A DNA stretch of 64,000 nt from Catonella morbi ATCC 51271 (GCF_000160035.2 NZ_KI535368.1:558001-622000); one strand, 5' to 3'; positions 1 through 8,763 are shown, counted from the first letter of the stretch. Notes: a model not told the origin generated them from the sequence alone. A program made the numbers and translations.

Positions 1-54
1 AGTACTTTGGCATGATTTATTCCTAATTTGGAATTATTTCAGGTTTAATAAAAT

Positions 55-150
55 GGGCTGTCGCATTAAGTAAAAATACAACAAGATATAGCAAATTTGT
101 CATTAAATTATCACTGTATTTTGTGTATCTAATTCTCAATGCGACCGCCC
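55..150 (+). terminator. Large-loop inverted repeat with a T tract
   Basis: A 13-base arm at 55-67 (gggctgtcgcatt) is complementary, with one mismatch, to 138-150 (aatgcgaccgccc). A run of five T follows on the plus strand. The loop is about 70 bases, far longer than in a normal intrinsic terminator. It could end a plus-strand transcript entering from the left, encode a small RNA, or be a decayed inverted-repeat element. Only the pairing is seen directly. Confidence 0.4.
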
Positions 151-171
151 TTTTTCGCTTTTATCACCTGT

Positions 172-1110
172 CTATTTTATAAAATCAAATATACTCATCT
201 GCTCTACTCTCCATTTTCTTTGGTCTGCCTGATGGATTACATCCCCCTCTAAACTCCTTCCTATCAGAAACGGTGAGTTTTTGTCATGCATGGCCATATT
301 TCTTCTTACCGTATCATCACTGAAATTTGCGTAGCAATATTTACACCCATGTCCACAACTGTTATAGGCTCCTATATCTGCCGTGATAAGGCAGGCACAT
401 TCTTTCCTGCCCGGTTTCAGCTTAGGGGCATCAAGCCTTGCACCGAGTGCTGTTTCAAAGGTTTTAAGAGTGGCACAACCGCTGCAGTCTGCTCCGTATT
501 TACTTAATTCATCGCCTTCCGCACAAGGCTTTATAATAAAACCGTATTTTCTTCCTATATCTGTAAAAGCCCTTCCAAGCTTTTCTCGGTCCGCCTTTGT
601 CACAGCTTTAGCTTCGGGGAAATTCTTTTTCACCTTTTCAAATAAGTCTATGAAACTTATTACACAGGTTCCGGTGTAGCCCGAAAGCTCCTTTGCCATG
701 ATCTCAAATTCATATATATGTCTGTCTGTACTGTATTCCTCCGAAATGAAAATCGGATCATAACGCCAGCCCATACAATTACTTCCAAGCCTATCAGAAA
801 GCTTCTTAAATCCTTCCATTACCTTCATTTTATCGGGAACTGCAGGCTCTATATCCCTGCCGTAAGGGGTTATGGTCACAAACCAGTACTGCCCGAACGG
901 ATTTAATATATCCATTTTATCAAGCATAGGCAGAGGGTTTTTGGTACAAAATGCAATCAAGTCTACTACATCAGGATTTATGTTATATCTGGTAACCGCC
1001 TGCGGATTGTAAGGGTTTCTTACAAGCACATAGCCCTCTTTCACCCTGTTTACAAACCACTCACTGTAGAATGCGGGGATATCGGTGCGCTGACCTGTTT
1101 GGAGTATCAT
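172..1110 (-). CDS. DUF1848 family protein (radical SAM-like cysteine cluster)
   Basis: A 312-residue protein that matches the DUF1848 family throughout. The N-terminal part carries the family's TDIPAFYSEWF and FCTKNP segments. Near the C-terminus, at about residues 252-259, is a C-x3-C-x2-C cluster (SCGHGCKYCYAN). It resembles the Fe-S binding loop of radical SAM enzymes but sits at the wrong end for a classical one. Further cysteines occur at about 210-240. The biochemical role of the family is unknown. Its start overlaps the end of the upstream nitroreductase gene by four bases (ATGA), so the two are probably translationally coupled redox-type partners. Confidence 0.85.
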   Translation of the reverse strand: MILQTGQRTDIPAFYSEWFVNRVKEGYVLVRNPYNPQAVTRYNINPDVVDLIAFCTKNPLPMLDKMDILNPFGQYWFVTITPYGRDIEPAVPDKMKVMEGFKKLSDRLGSNCMGWRYDPIFISEEYSTDRHIYEFEIMAKELSGYTGTCVISFIDLFEKVKKNFPEAKAVTKADREKLGRAFTDIGRKYGFIIKPCAEGDELSKYGADCSGCATLKTFETALGARLDAPKLKPGRKECACLITADIGAYNSCGHGCKYCYANFSDDTVRRNMAMHDKNSPFLIGRSLEGDVIHQADQRKWRVEQMSIFDFIK

Positions 1111-1820
1111 TTTAGTATATACTCTCCACCATTGCCAAATTCAAAATGTCCGCCGTTTTCAGCACCTGCTTCAAAATTAAACTTGGCGATTCCGAGGTCT
1201 ACCATATCCTGAATATATTCATCTGTAACCTCCGCCCTTACTTTGCCGTTTTCAAAATAAAAATGTGGTTTCTGAGTATTCTTGGCACTTGGAGCCATTC
1301 TTACAGCTTCCATTCCGTTTTTTACCCAGTCAGGCAATTCTACAGTTGTAGTAATTCTATCCTTCACAGACTTTTTCTTGTCATGAAAGCCTATCTTCAT
1401 CAGTTTTTCCTTAATACCTAGTTTTTCAACTTTGCCAACCACAATTACATCAGGAATTGACACTCCTTCAGGCAGGGTAAACACGCTTCTGTCAAATGTT
1501 CCTCCTACCCAACAGGTTCCAAAGCCCATATCCACAAGGTCTAACATTATCCTTTCACCATAATATCCTACCTTTTCTCTAAAATTCTCAGATTCTGTCC
1601 GTCCTTTAAGTATGATAACAGACCTTACATTCTTAAAAAATCCATAGGTAAATTTTACATTTGAAAATGCTGACCTTGCATCTTCCACAAGCTCTGCCTC
1701 AAGCCCCGAGTCCTCGTTTAATTTCTTTACTAAATCTTCTATATGTGCTATTTCTTCAGGTGTAAATGCTTCTCCTGTAAAGGTTCTTCTTGAAATTCTT
1801 TCTTCTACAGCTTTACGCAT
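1107..1820 (-). CDS. Nitroreductase family protein
   Basis: A 237-residue protein of the FMN-dependent nitroreductase fold, in the subgroup sometimes called putative TM nitroreductase. Seen: an N-terminal family-typical ERISRRTFTGEAF, a central GERIMLDLVDMGFGTCWVGG (FMN-binding core), and MAPSAKNTQKPHF near residues 175-190, which matches the RxAPSxxNxQPW cofactor loop in a repeated position. The substrate cannot be told from sequence. An AGGAGGG-like site lies just upstream of the ATG. It is first in a two-gene unit with the DUF1848 gene. Confidence 0.85.
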   Translation of the reverse strand: MRKAVEERISRRTFTGEAFTPEEIAHIEDLVKKLNEDSGLEAELVEDARSAFSNVKFTYGFFKNVRSVIILKGRTESENFREKVGYYGERIMLDLVDMGFGTCWVGGTFDRSVFTLPEGVSIPDVIVVGKVEKLGIKEKLMKIGFHDKKKSVKDRITTTVELPDWVKNGMEAVRMAPSAKNTQKPHFYFENGKVRAEVTDEYIQDMVDLGIAKFNFEAGAENGGHFEFGNGGEYILK

Positions 1821-1864
1821 AGACTTTCCCTCCTGTTTAATTTTGGATTAGTTGTATCACATTT

Positions 1865-3112
1865 TTACAGCTTATATTTAGTTCCCCTGCCATTTCCCGT
1901 TACTGAAATATAATTTTTTCTTATTAAGTTCTTTAGTAAGGTGGTTACCTTTGATTTGCCAAATGGTGTCATATCTGTAATTTCACTGATTGATTTAGGC
2001 ATTGTTTTACTAAGCACTTCATATACTACCTTTTCATCCTCAGTAAGGTCTGAATTACCAATAACCGGTAATATAACCTTTATTGAATTGTCAAATATCT
2101 CAAATACAGGCTTTTTGTCACTATATTTATAAGCTTCCTGTATTCTCACAATTCCGGTTCCTAATATTTCTACAATATGAAGGCGATAAAATACATTGCC
2201 TAAAATAGGATTCCTTAATACAAATACATTTCCTTTAAGGTATTCCTCTTCTGAAATGCCGGTAGGTAAGCCTCCCGGAGATGATATTTCAATTCTGTCA
2301 TCAAACATCATTACTCTAATATGTGCGTTTACATCCCATGTTCTATGTATTAATGCATTAGCAATTGTTTCTCTGAAAGCTTTTTCCGGAATTTTTTCTG
2401 CCTTTTTTCTCTCTATTCCCTGAATCTCTTCATACTGATAATAATCCCTATATATACGGACTGCTTTTTCCAACTCTTCCAGTACTGACTCATGTTCAAA
2501 TGTTACGCGTTTCAATATTATGCTTATGCTCTCGCCAAATCTGGCTATATCAATTCCCGGAAATTCATTTTCATCCGCCAACAATGCTGCTGCCTGTTTA
2601 TATCCATCTGAATCACTGTATAAATTCAAAGTTTTAAGAACATCCTTATTCAGTGATTTAATACCTATTTCCTGTTTTGCTCTTTTCTCCAATATTTTAA
2701 AAGAAAGTTCCTGGTTATCTGCAGGCAATTCCTCATAATTTATATTTTTCCCCTGTAAAATCAGTCTGGTCAGTTCCAATTCATCAACTTCAATAGTAGC
2801 TGTGTCATTTCTCCTATATGCCTTAGACTTATATGTATATGGCTTATTCCGGCCTGCTTCTACTGTAAGAATTACAGTTTTATCAGACTCCTGAACCACC
2901 AGTTCATACTGTGGTTGTGGGCGAATTGTATCATTAATTTTATTTTCTATATCAAGACAGGACTGTACCGGATTTTTAAGTCCTATCACTTTGCCATCAT
3001 CAGCTACACCAAATCTAATCTGCCCACCTTCATAATTTGCAAAAGCACTGACTGTTTTTAAAAAAGTATTGGTTATATCTGATTTAAATTCTAATTTCTT
3101 TGTTTCTTTCAT
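1865..3112 (-). CDS. AlbA_2 (Schlafen-like) domain putative transcriptional regulator
   Basis: A 415-residue protein. Residues about 5-115 form the AlbA_2 domain (EFKSDITNTFLKTVSAFAN, then GGQIRFGVADDGKVIG). A central GHKL-like C-terminal segment follows (FRETIANALIHRTWD, EISSPGGLPTGI). A winged-helix region closes the protein at about 345-415. Such proteins are generally annotated as ATP-binding transcriptional regulators; their targets are mostly unknown. GGAGGTCAGTT precedes the ATG. The short intergenic region upstream holds five copies of a TTTACGATT-type site in both orientations, as expected for an autoregulator. That link is inference. Confidence 0.8.
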   Translation of the reverse strand: MKETKKLEFKSDITNTFLKTVSAFANYEGGQIRFGVADDGKVIGLKNPVQSCLDIENKINDTIRPQPQYELVVQESDKTVILTVEAGRNKPYTYKSKAYRRNDTATIEVDELELTRLILQGKNINYEELPADNQELSFKILEKRAKQEIGIKSLNKDVLKTLNLYSDSDGYKQAAALLADENEFPGIDIARFGESISIILKRVTFEHESVLEELEKAVRIYRDYYQYEEIQGIERKKAEKIPEKAFRETIANALIHRTWDVNAHIRVMMFDDRIEISSPGGLPTGISEEEYLKGNVFVLRNPILGNVFYRLHIVEILGTGIVRIQEAYKYSDKKPVFEIFDNSIKVILPVIGNSDLTEDEKVVYEVLSKTMPKSISEITDMTPFGKSKVTTLLKNLIRKNYISVTGNGRGTKYKL

Positions 3113-3127
3113 AACTGACCTCCAATA

Positions 3128-3212
3128 TTTACGATTATATTTTAACTTAATTCAATCGTATTTTCAATCGTAAAAATTTACGACCGAATTTATAGCCGTT
3201 ATAAATCGTAAA
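3128..3212. promoter_or_regulatory. Cluster of five TTTACGATT / AATCGTAAA operator-like sites
   Basis: TTTACGATT lies at 3128-3136, AATCGTA at 3154-3160, AATCGTAAA at 3166-3174, TTTACGACC at 3177-3185 and AATCGTAAA at 3204-3212. The third and fourth form an inverted pair with a two-base centre. The cluster lies directly upstream of the AlbA_2 regulator gene and is probably its operator. It lies downstream of the neighbouring 124-codon gene. Confidence 0.65.
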
Positions 3213-3220
3213 TCAGCCAA

Positions 3221-3595
3221 TTACTCCAATCGCTTTTTTATATCATTTACAGATACATCGCCTATTAATACCAGTGAAGCACTATAATCCTCATTACATA
3301 AAATTACTTCCTTATCCTTAGGAAAATAAGCCCTAAGCCATATAATAAATTTTGCAAAGTCTTGTAATCTATCACTCGAATTAAAATAATCTATTGCAAA
3401 TGTACACCTGCTTTTATGCATGCTTAATTCAAACTGATATTTACCCGAATAATTTTCCCATCGAATATCATACAATCCGCCGCGAACTTCAGCAGTAACA
3501 CCGGGATATCTTTCCTCAATATCTCCGTTAAATTTTACTGTATCAAAGTCATATTTCTCTTCACCATTCATAGAAATAAAATATGTAACAGACAT
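3221..3595 (-). CDS. Hypothetical protein (124 aa)
   Basis: A small soluble protein that I do not recognise. It has no signal peptide or membrane segment. The sequence alternates strands and turns (YDIRWENYSGKYQFEL) with a helix DRLQDFAKFIIWLRAYFP near residues 75-92. An AGGAGGTATCG site gives a firm ATG start. It is transcribed toward the AlbA_2 gene and ends just before that gene's operator-like repeats, so the two probably do not share a promoter. Confidence 0.7.
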   Translation of the reverse strand: MSVTYFISMNGEEKYDFDTVKFNGDIEERYPGVTAEVRGGLYDIRWENYSGKYQFELSMHKSRCTFAIDYFNSSDRLQDFAKFIIWLRAYFPKDKEVILCNEDYSASLVLIGDVSVNDIKKRLE

Positions 3596-3700
3596 CGATA
3601 CCTCCTGTTTAATTTTTTACTTACCAAAACCGGAAGTTATATTATTCTTTTAACAATCCGCTTACTATTGTGTAATTGTGCATTTTTTCATTTAATCCGG

Positions 3701-4774
3701 TTACTTATCCTGAACCGTACTTATATATCCTGCGCCGGATAAACGATCAAATAAAAAACGCTTACTTAACAGCACTGATGCAATTGTAAATATCGCAAAC
3801 AATATCAAGGCAAAAAAAGTAACTGCTAATAAACATAGGAAGAATAGAGAATCTGCGCCTTTGTTTAACTCATTCATGAGATACAACAGCCCTAAAGGAA
3901 GCAAACAAAAGTATTCTGTTAGTAATAATCCTCTTAAAATTGTACGAATCCACCTTGCATTTTCAAATACCAGGCCAAACTTTAGTAAAGCACTGCCTAA
4001 TGTTTTGCCATTCAATAAAGGTATTAAGCTAAAGTATATGGCTAAAAACAGCGAAAACGGAAGTGATGTTCTTGATATGATATACGGAATATAAACAATC
4101 ACAGTATCAATAATAAGCGATAGGCAAATACGAATTCCGGAAACCCGGGTACCTGCTTCTAAAGATTTCTCGTCAATTTCCTCTCTGGACGGAAGCAGCC
4201 ACATTACAATCCTGCCAAGAGCGTATCCGACACAGCCTCCTGTCGTATTTTGAATAATATCGTCTATATCACATAACCGATACGGACCGGGATATATGAA
4301 GTAGAGACCTGACAATTGAGTTAACTCAAAGAATAAGCTTAAGAGAGCAGTCAAAAGCATTGTCTTCTTAAAGCTGCATTTAAAATAGTAGCGTAAGTAC
4401 ATTCCAAACGGAATTAACATCAATACATTGAAAGCAGGTACATAAAAGGTAGGATGCTTCAATGCCATAAGCCAAGTTGCAGGCGTAGATATATTTAGCG
4501 GATTTTCTTTTATAAAATCCATAACAAATGAAAACGGAACCAAATTCAACATTTCCTCATAGTCGCAGTGGATACTGTCTGCATCCGGCAGCGGTAAAAT
4601 AACCAATAAATAGATTGTTAGTAAATACAAAATAAATGAATATAAAATCAAGGTACGTAATTTATTTACAGAACCATATTTTCTATAGTTAATAATCATG
4701 TATGGCAATGTAATAAGTAATGCCAAAACCGGAAAAAACAGCATTGCAGCTTTGATAGAATTTATATATCCCAT
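3701..4774 (-). CDS. VanZ-RDD fusion membrane protein
   Basis: A 357-residue polytopic membrane protein. Residues about 30-195 match the VanZ-like domain: a hydrophobic helix, then NLVPFSF, FNVLMLIPFG, SLFFELTQL and a DIDDIIQNTTGG loop. Residues about 205-345 match the RDD domain, whose defining Arg and Asp residues appear as GTRVSGI and SLIIDTVIVYIPY, with a later NGKTLGSALLKFGL. VanZ-type proteins are linked to glycopeptide (teicoplanin) tolerance in enterococci, but most chromosomal homologues have no known role. AAGGAGAACTA precedes the ATG. Confidence 0.85.
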   Translation of the reverse strand: MGYINSIKAAMLFFPVLALLITLPYMIINYRKYGSVNKLRTLILYSFILYLLTIYLLVILPLPDADSIHCDYEEMLNLVPFSFVMDFIKENPLNISTPATWLMALKHPTFYVPAFNVLMLIPFGMYLRYYFKCSFKKTMLLTALLSLFFELTQLSGLYFIYPGPYRLCDIDDIIQNTTGGCVGYALGRIVMWLLPSREEIDEKSLEAGTRVSGIRICLSLIIDTVIVYIPYIISRTSLPFSLFLAIYFSLIPLLNGKTLGSALLKFGLVFENARWIRTILRGLLLTEYFCLLPLGLLYLMNELNKGADSLFFLCLLAVTFFALILFAIFTIASVLLSKRFLFDRLSGAGYISTVQDK

Positions 4775-4840
4775 TAGTTCTCCTTCATTTCACGAAAATA
4801 CACCTTCTGTAGCAGAACGGAAGATGCTATTATATATTTT

Positions 4841-5302
4841 TCACCTTTTCTTGCCTTTGATATATCCACAAATAAAAACAGCAAGAAGAATCACAACAGA
4901 AATAGCCTGTACAGCAAGGAATGTTGCTCTTCCAATGTAATTAGGCTGAGATTCAAACAGGTTTGCTAACCAGCCAAACAAATAAATCGGAGTAGCTGCA
5001 CTATACATCTGTGATAATCCTGCAATAAAAATATCCCTTGTTCCATCTGTTTCAAACAGAAACTGCCAAATATATAAAGCAAGAGAAATAAGCCCCGTTG
5101 TACTGCTGATAATTATTGATACCACAAAGCTCCAGTCCGTTTTGGCATATTGTTTGCCAAGCCAAAACCAAAAAATCATCACTCCAAGAGGAAGCACATA
5201 AAATAATAACATTCCGATTATAGGAGTCATAATTAAGCGGTTTATCAGCCATCCGATAACTATAGGAACCAAAGTCAGTAAAACTAATTTTGTTTTCTTC
5301 AT
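4841..5302 (-). CDS. Hypothetical membrane protein (153 aa)
   Basis: A small membrane protein with about four hydrophobic helices (near residues 5-25, 27-42, 55-72 and 125-145) and a Lys-rich C-terminus (GYIKGKKR). I do not recognise a family. An upstream in-frame ATG exists at 5326. I chose 5302 because GGGAGGATATACT precedes it and because it overlaps the stop of the ATPase gene by four bases (ATGA), which implies coupling. It could be a partner of the ATPase, but nothing in the sequence proves this. Confidence 0.65.
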   Translation of the reverse strand: MKKTKLVLLTLVPIVIGWLINRLIMTPIIGMLLFYVLPLGVMIFWFWLGKQYAKTDWSFVVSIIISSTTGLISLALYIWQFLFETDGTRDIFIAGLSQMYSAATPIYLFGWLANLFESQPNYIGRATFLAVQAISVVILLAVFICGYIKGKKR

Positions 5303-6465
5303 AGTATATCCTCCCAATCCCTCCAACTCACATACGATGTTCCGCCAATATTCATACTTATATCAGATAAATAAAATACCACATTTTTTGCGGTTTCATC
5401 ATCCAGTAACTCCAGATATTTTTTGGTGTTTGCAGACAGTTTTGGTTCCGGAGAAATTGAACTTTTTATCTCAATCGCAAAGGTGTTGTCCCAATCTGCA
5501 ATCGTGTCCACCTCAAAACCTCTATTGTCTCTAAAAAATGTTAAATTTGGTTTTTTCGCCTGATTCAAGCGGTGTTTAAGCATTTCTGCAACAGCAAATG
5601 TCTCTACCGCAGCTCCCTTGTACCTGCTAAGAAGCAAATCCTCTTTTGAAGCCAACCTCAGAAGATGGCACATAAGCCCCGAATCAACAAAGTATAATTT
5701 GGGTGTTTTCACGATACTTTTCCCAAGATTGTTGGTATTTGGTTCAAGAAAATGAATAATAAAAGATGCTTCCAAAATAGAAAGCCAGCTTTTTACTGTT
5801 GGTGCAGAAACCCCAACATCTCTTGCAATACCGTCCATAGACAACATCTGTCCACTATGTATTGCACAGATTTGAACAAACTTTCTAAACAAAGCCACAT
5901 TACCGGTGTTAATCTGATCTCTTACATCCAAATCCAGGTAGGTATCTATATAATTTTCATACCAATCTTCTCTGATAAAATTTCTATCTTCATCATAAAG
6001 TGGCGGATATTGCCCCGAAAAAATAACCTCATATGGGTTATCCGGTAGAATCCCTGCAGTCTTTAGCTCATTAATCGAAAATGGAAGTAACTTCAAAAAT
6101 GCCGCTCTTCCCGCTAAACTGTCAGTTATGTTTTCTTTAAGCCTAAACTGACTTGAGCCTGTCAGTATAAACTTTCCGGGCTCACTCTTTTCCTTATCTA
6201 CCTGCAATTTTATTGCATCAAAAATCTCAGGTACTTTTTGTGCCTCATCAATAACGGCTCCCTCCGAAAATGCCATAATAAAGTCATTTGGATTTGATTC
6301 AGCCATCTTACGCATAGTAATATCATCAAAAGTGACATATTTTTTATTTGAAAAAACAGTTTTCGCCAGAGTTGACTTTCCGCTTTGCCTTGGCCCTGTT
6401 ATCCCAACAACCGGAAACTGTGATGCCAGTCTGATTAGGGATTTTTCTGCTTTTCTACTAATCAT
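5299..6465 (-). CDS. AAA-type ATPase with DUF4143 domain (locus A)
   Basis: A P-loop ATPase of about 388 residues. The Walker A is GPRQSGKST near residues 22-30 and the Walker B is VIDEAQKVP near 80. A sensor-like ILTGSSQF follows at about 110. The C-terminal half is DUF4143, ending in a PD-(D/E)xK-like core (FEVDTIADW, then FAIEIKSS). The family is common and multicopy in anaerobes and has no established function. The start at 6465 is preferred over 6492 because AAGGGAGAAAA precedes it. Four spaced repeats lie immediately upstream. A small membrane protein gene is coupled downstream. Confidence 0.85.
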   Translation of the reverse strand: MISRKAEKSLIRLASQFPVVGITGPRQSGKSTLAKTVFSNKKYVTFDDITMRKMAESNPNDFIMAFSEGAVIDEAQKVPEIFDAIKLQVDKEKSEPGKFILTGSSQFRLKENITDSLAGRAAFLKLLPFSINELKTAGILPDNPYEVIFSGQYPPLYDEDRNFIREDWYENYIDTYLDLDVRDQINTGNVALFRKFVQICAIHSGQMLSMDGIARDVGVSAPTVKSWLSILEASFIIHFLEPNTNNLGKSIVKTPKLYFVDSGLMCHLLRLASKEDLLLSRYKGAAVETFAVAEMLKHRLNQAKKPNLTFFRDNRGFEVDTIADWDNTFAIEIKSSISPEPKLSANTKKYLELLDDETAKNVVFYLSDISMNIGGTSYVSWRDWEDIL

Positions 6466-6500
6466 TTTTTCTCCCTTGCTGAAACTAAACAATTATTTTT

Positions 6501-6586
6501 GTAATAATCTAAAGTTTAGCATGCGTAAAATCTAAAGTCAATATATGTAAAAATCTAAAGTTTCATGTTGTAAAAATCCAAAGTTT
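6501..6586. repeat. Four spaced direct repeats upstream of ATPase A
   Basis: Plus-strand units are gtaataatctaaagttt at 6501-6517, gtaaaatctaaagtc at 6525-6539, gtaaaaatctaaagttt at 6547-6563 and gtaaaaatccaaagttt at 6570-6586. The starts are 24, 22 and 23 bases apart, about two helical turns. They fill the region directly upstream of the ATPase start and probably contain its promoter or operator. There are too few units, and the spacers are too short, for a CRISPR. Confidence 0.75.
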
Positions 6587-6596
6587 AATATTTATC

Positions 6597-6733
6597 CCAA
6601 ATTATTGACGAAACATCTTGTGAAATATCGTAATCAAACCACAGGTTTGAAATTACGATATTTTGCAGATGTTTGGTAATACCACCCCATAGTCACAGAC
6701 CGAAAGCTGTTTATCCTACTATACTATGCAGAA
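6597..6733 (+). repeat. Dispersed hairpin element, copy 1
   Basis: An element of about 137 bp with copies at 30022-30153 (same strand) and 59356-59493 (inverted). Its core is a nested hairpin at 6611-6674. Outer arms AAACATCT/AGATGTTT enclose AAATATCGTAAT/ATTACGATATTT, which enclose CAAACC/GGTTTG around an ACA loop. A conserved tail with ccatagtcacagaccg follows. There is no coding potential. It lies between ATPase A's upstream repeats and the GNAT gene and looks like a MITE- or REP-type element. Confidence 0.75.
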
Positions 6734-6756
6734 AACTCCGCTAAGTATGTCAACCC

Positions 6757-7221
6757 TCAGTTGCAAAACTTTTCAAATATGGAAAGCCCTCCCTCCGAAA
6801 TCATATTAAACCCATTCTTTTTTGCAATATGCTTTGTTATCTCCTGTGCTCCCGCACACTCAATAATCAGCCCGTTTATATTGTTTTCGTTAGCAAAATC
6901 AATAAGAGCCTTTGTAACTTCATCCGCTATACCTAAGTGCCAATAAGCTTTATTTATTATCCAGCCTATTTCATAACGCTTATCATCATACTTATGAAAT
7001 ATTATTTGTCCAATCACCCTGCCTGTCTTCTTTTCTTCCAATGCCCATACCAGAGGTTCTTCGCATAAGCCTGCTTCTTTTATAAATTTCTTTGTCTTTT
7101 CAAAGGTAAACACAGGCTCTATAAACCTCATTGTCTCTGCATCGGAAAACATAGCAAACAGTGCCTCAGCATCAGACTCTTTCATTTTTCTTATTATAAA
7201 TCTTTTTGTTTCTATCCTCAT
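6757..7221 (-). CDS. GNAT family N-acetyltransferase
   Basis: A 154-residue protein of the RimJ/RimL-like GNAT subgroup. It starts with RIETKRFIIRKMKESDAEAL. It has the strand GRVIGQIIFHKYDDKRYEIGWIINKAYWHLGIADEV around residues 68-105 (acetyl-CoA binding region), and an IAKKNGF motif near 130. The substrate is unknown. It is 36 residues shorter than many relatives, with a short C-terminus. The ribosome-binding site before ATG 7221 is weak. Confidence 0.8.
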   Translation of the reverse strand: MRIETKRFIIRKMKESDAEALFAMFSDAETMRFIEPVFTFEKTKKFIKEAGLCEEPLVWALEEKKTGRVIGQIIFHKYDDKRYEIGWIINKAYWHLGIADEVTKALIDFANENNINGLIIECAGAQEITKHIAKKNGFNMISEGGLSIFEKFCN

Positions 7222-7263
7222 ATATTTTAAACTCTCTTACATTATTTGCAGTGACAATACATC

Positions 7264-8763
7264 TTAAAAATCCTTTACCTCGTCAAATATATCAATCATC
7301 CTGTTCTTATCAACCCCTAATTCATCCGGAATCAGGTCTAAAATTTCAGACAGGGCGGTGTAAATATCCTCTCTCTCAACTGTCTCAATGAAATATTTGC
7401 CTTTATCCATCTTATTAAAGCCCTCTGTATATGCTCTCACCAAGGCTTCGACATTTTTCGTAATTTCAGCCGATGAACTTTCTATAAGCTTTACTACCTC
7501 AGCTCTGGTCTTTCTATATAAGGCAGCCGCTTTCTTTGCATTAGCAGCAGAAATGTTTTCCTGCCCGTCCCATGAACGAAACGGATTATCCAGATTCTGT
7601 GCCAACCATTCAGGTTTTCTTGGCTTGGTAATCCAAAGGTCAAGGCCTTCTTCTTTACGTTTTTTATAGAGTTTTTTTGTGATTTTCGCTGCATCCTCAG
7701 GCAGGCTTGTCATCCAGAACATACGCAGTTCAGGCAGGCTCTCAGGCTTTGGAATATCCTCTGCGGTAAAACCGAATAAATCCATAGTTGTAAAAACTTC
7801 TAACTTATTAAACTCCGAGAGCTTATCAAAATTAACAAGATTGCCCGGTTTCCCCCATAATCTTAATTCCCTAAGGTTCGGATATTCGCCTAAAATCTCC
7901 CCTAAATCAAGTTCTTCTATATCGGTAAAATGCAATTTCCCTAAATCTTTCAGTCCACATAACTTAGGGAGAGGTTTAGAAGCTTGCAAACGCAGGTTAG
8001 TCCCATTCTCTTTAGTCTGTATTTTACAGCCTTCCATTACCTCACCTAATAAAATAAGTTCCTCCAAATCATCATTTAAGACAAGCTCTTTCACCCCTGT
8101 CATATCAATGGAAAGTTTATGTAAATGTGTGTCTGAAAAATCCGGTTTCGTTTGTTTATGATTATTAAGTAGCAATGTAGCCAAAAAAGGAGAAGTCCGC
8201 AAATATTCATATAAATTTTCATGCCATTTCTTTAAGGTCAGGTCAGATAAACAAGGAAAGACCTTTAATTCCATCGTATCTTCAAAAGGCCTCCATTCAT
8301 CATTCAAATTATGTCTGGAAACACTGCTTTCCTCTCCTGCAAATATTACCTTTTCCTTGCTTTTATCAGCCGCCTTAAATGCATCTCTTTGTTCTTTAGG
8401 TATTTCCTGCCATTTAAGCTGTCTGTAGACTTCATAACCGTTTCCCCATCCCATGGTGTATGAGTTTGTACTTTCATCTGTAAGAGAAGTAACATTTCCT
8501 ATAAAAATATAATTTGCCGGCACTGTTACATCAACATTATGTAGATGTAAATCCTTATTCCAGTACATAAAATCTTTATAAAGCGGCTTTATTGAAGATA
8601 ATTTCTCCTCTTTAAGCGGCTGTTCTCCTGTCCAGTCTAACGAAAGAATCACAGCCTTTAGCTTCCCACCATCTTCTTCTATCTTTGTTATCTGACAAGC
8701 TGTATATTTTTTCAGATACCTATTATAAACACAGTACACATCTCCTGCTTTTGCTTGCATCAT
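7264..8763 (-). CDS. Uncharacterised leucine-rich-like protein (499 aa)
   Basis: A large cytoplasmic protein without a signal peptide. Residues 1-60 (AGDVYCVYNRYLKKYTACQ) resemble a small beta-barrel domain. Residues about 215-345 have irregular leucine-rich repeats such as LDLGEILGEYPNLRELRLWG. The last 100 residues are helical. I do not recognise a defined family and assign no function. Two ATG codons occur in a row at the start, after GGAGAGTACTG. Confidence 0.7.
   Translation of the reverse strand: MMQAKAGDVYCVYNRYLKKYTACQITKIEEDGGKLKAVILSLDWTGEQPLKEEKLSSIKPLYKDFMYWNKDLHLHNVDVTVPANYIFIGNVTSLTDESTNSYTMGWGNGYEVYRQLKWQEIPKEQRDAFKAADKSKEKVIFAGEESSVSRHNLNDEWRPFEDTMELKVFPCLSDLTLKKWHENLYEYLRTSPFLATLLLNNHKQTKPDFSDTHLHKLSIDMTGVKELVLNDDLEELILLGEVMEGCKIQTKENGTNLRLQASKPLPKLCGLKDLGKLHFTDIEELDLGEILGEYPNLRELRLWGKPGNLVNFDKLSEFNKLEVFTTMDLFGFTAEDIPKPESLPELRMFWMTSLPEDAAKITKKLYKKRKEEGLDLWITKPRKPEWLAQNLDNPFRSWDGQENISAANAKKAAALYRKTRAEVVKLIESSSAEITKNVEALVRAYTEGFNKMDKGKYFIETVEREDIYTALSEILDLIPDELGVDKNRMIDIFDEVKDF

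Noticed and set aside
7679-8161. Plus-strand open frame of 160 codons
   Set aside because: It is antisense to the 499-residue leucine-rich protein gene, with no site and no recognisable domain.
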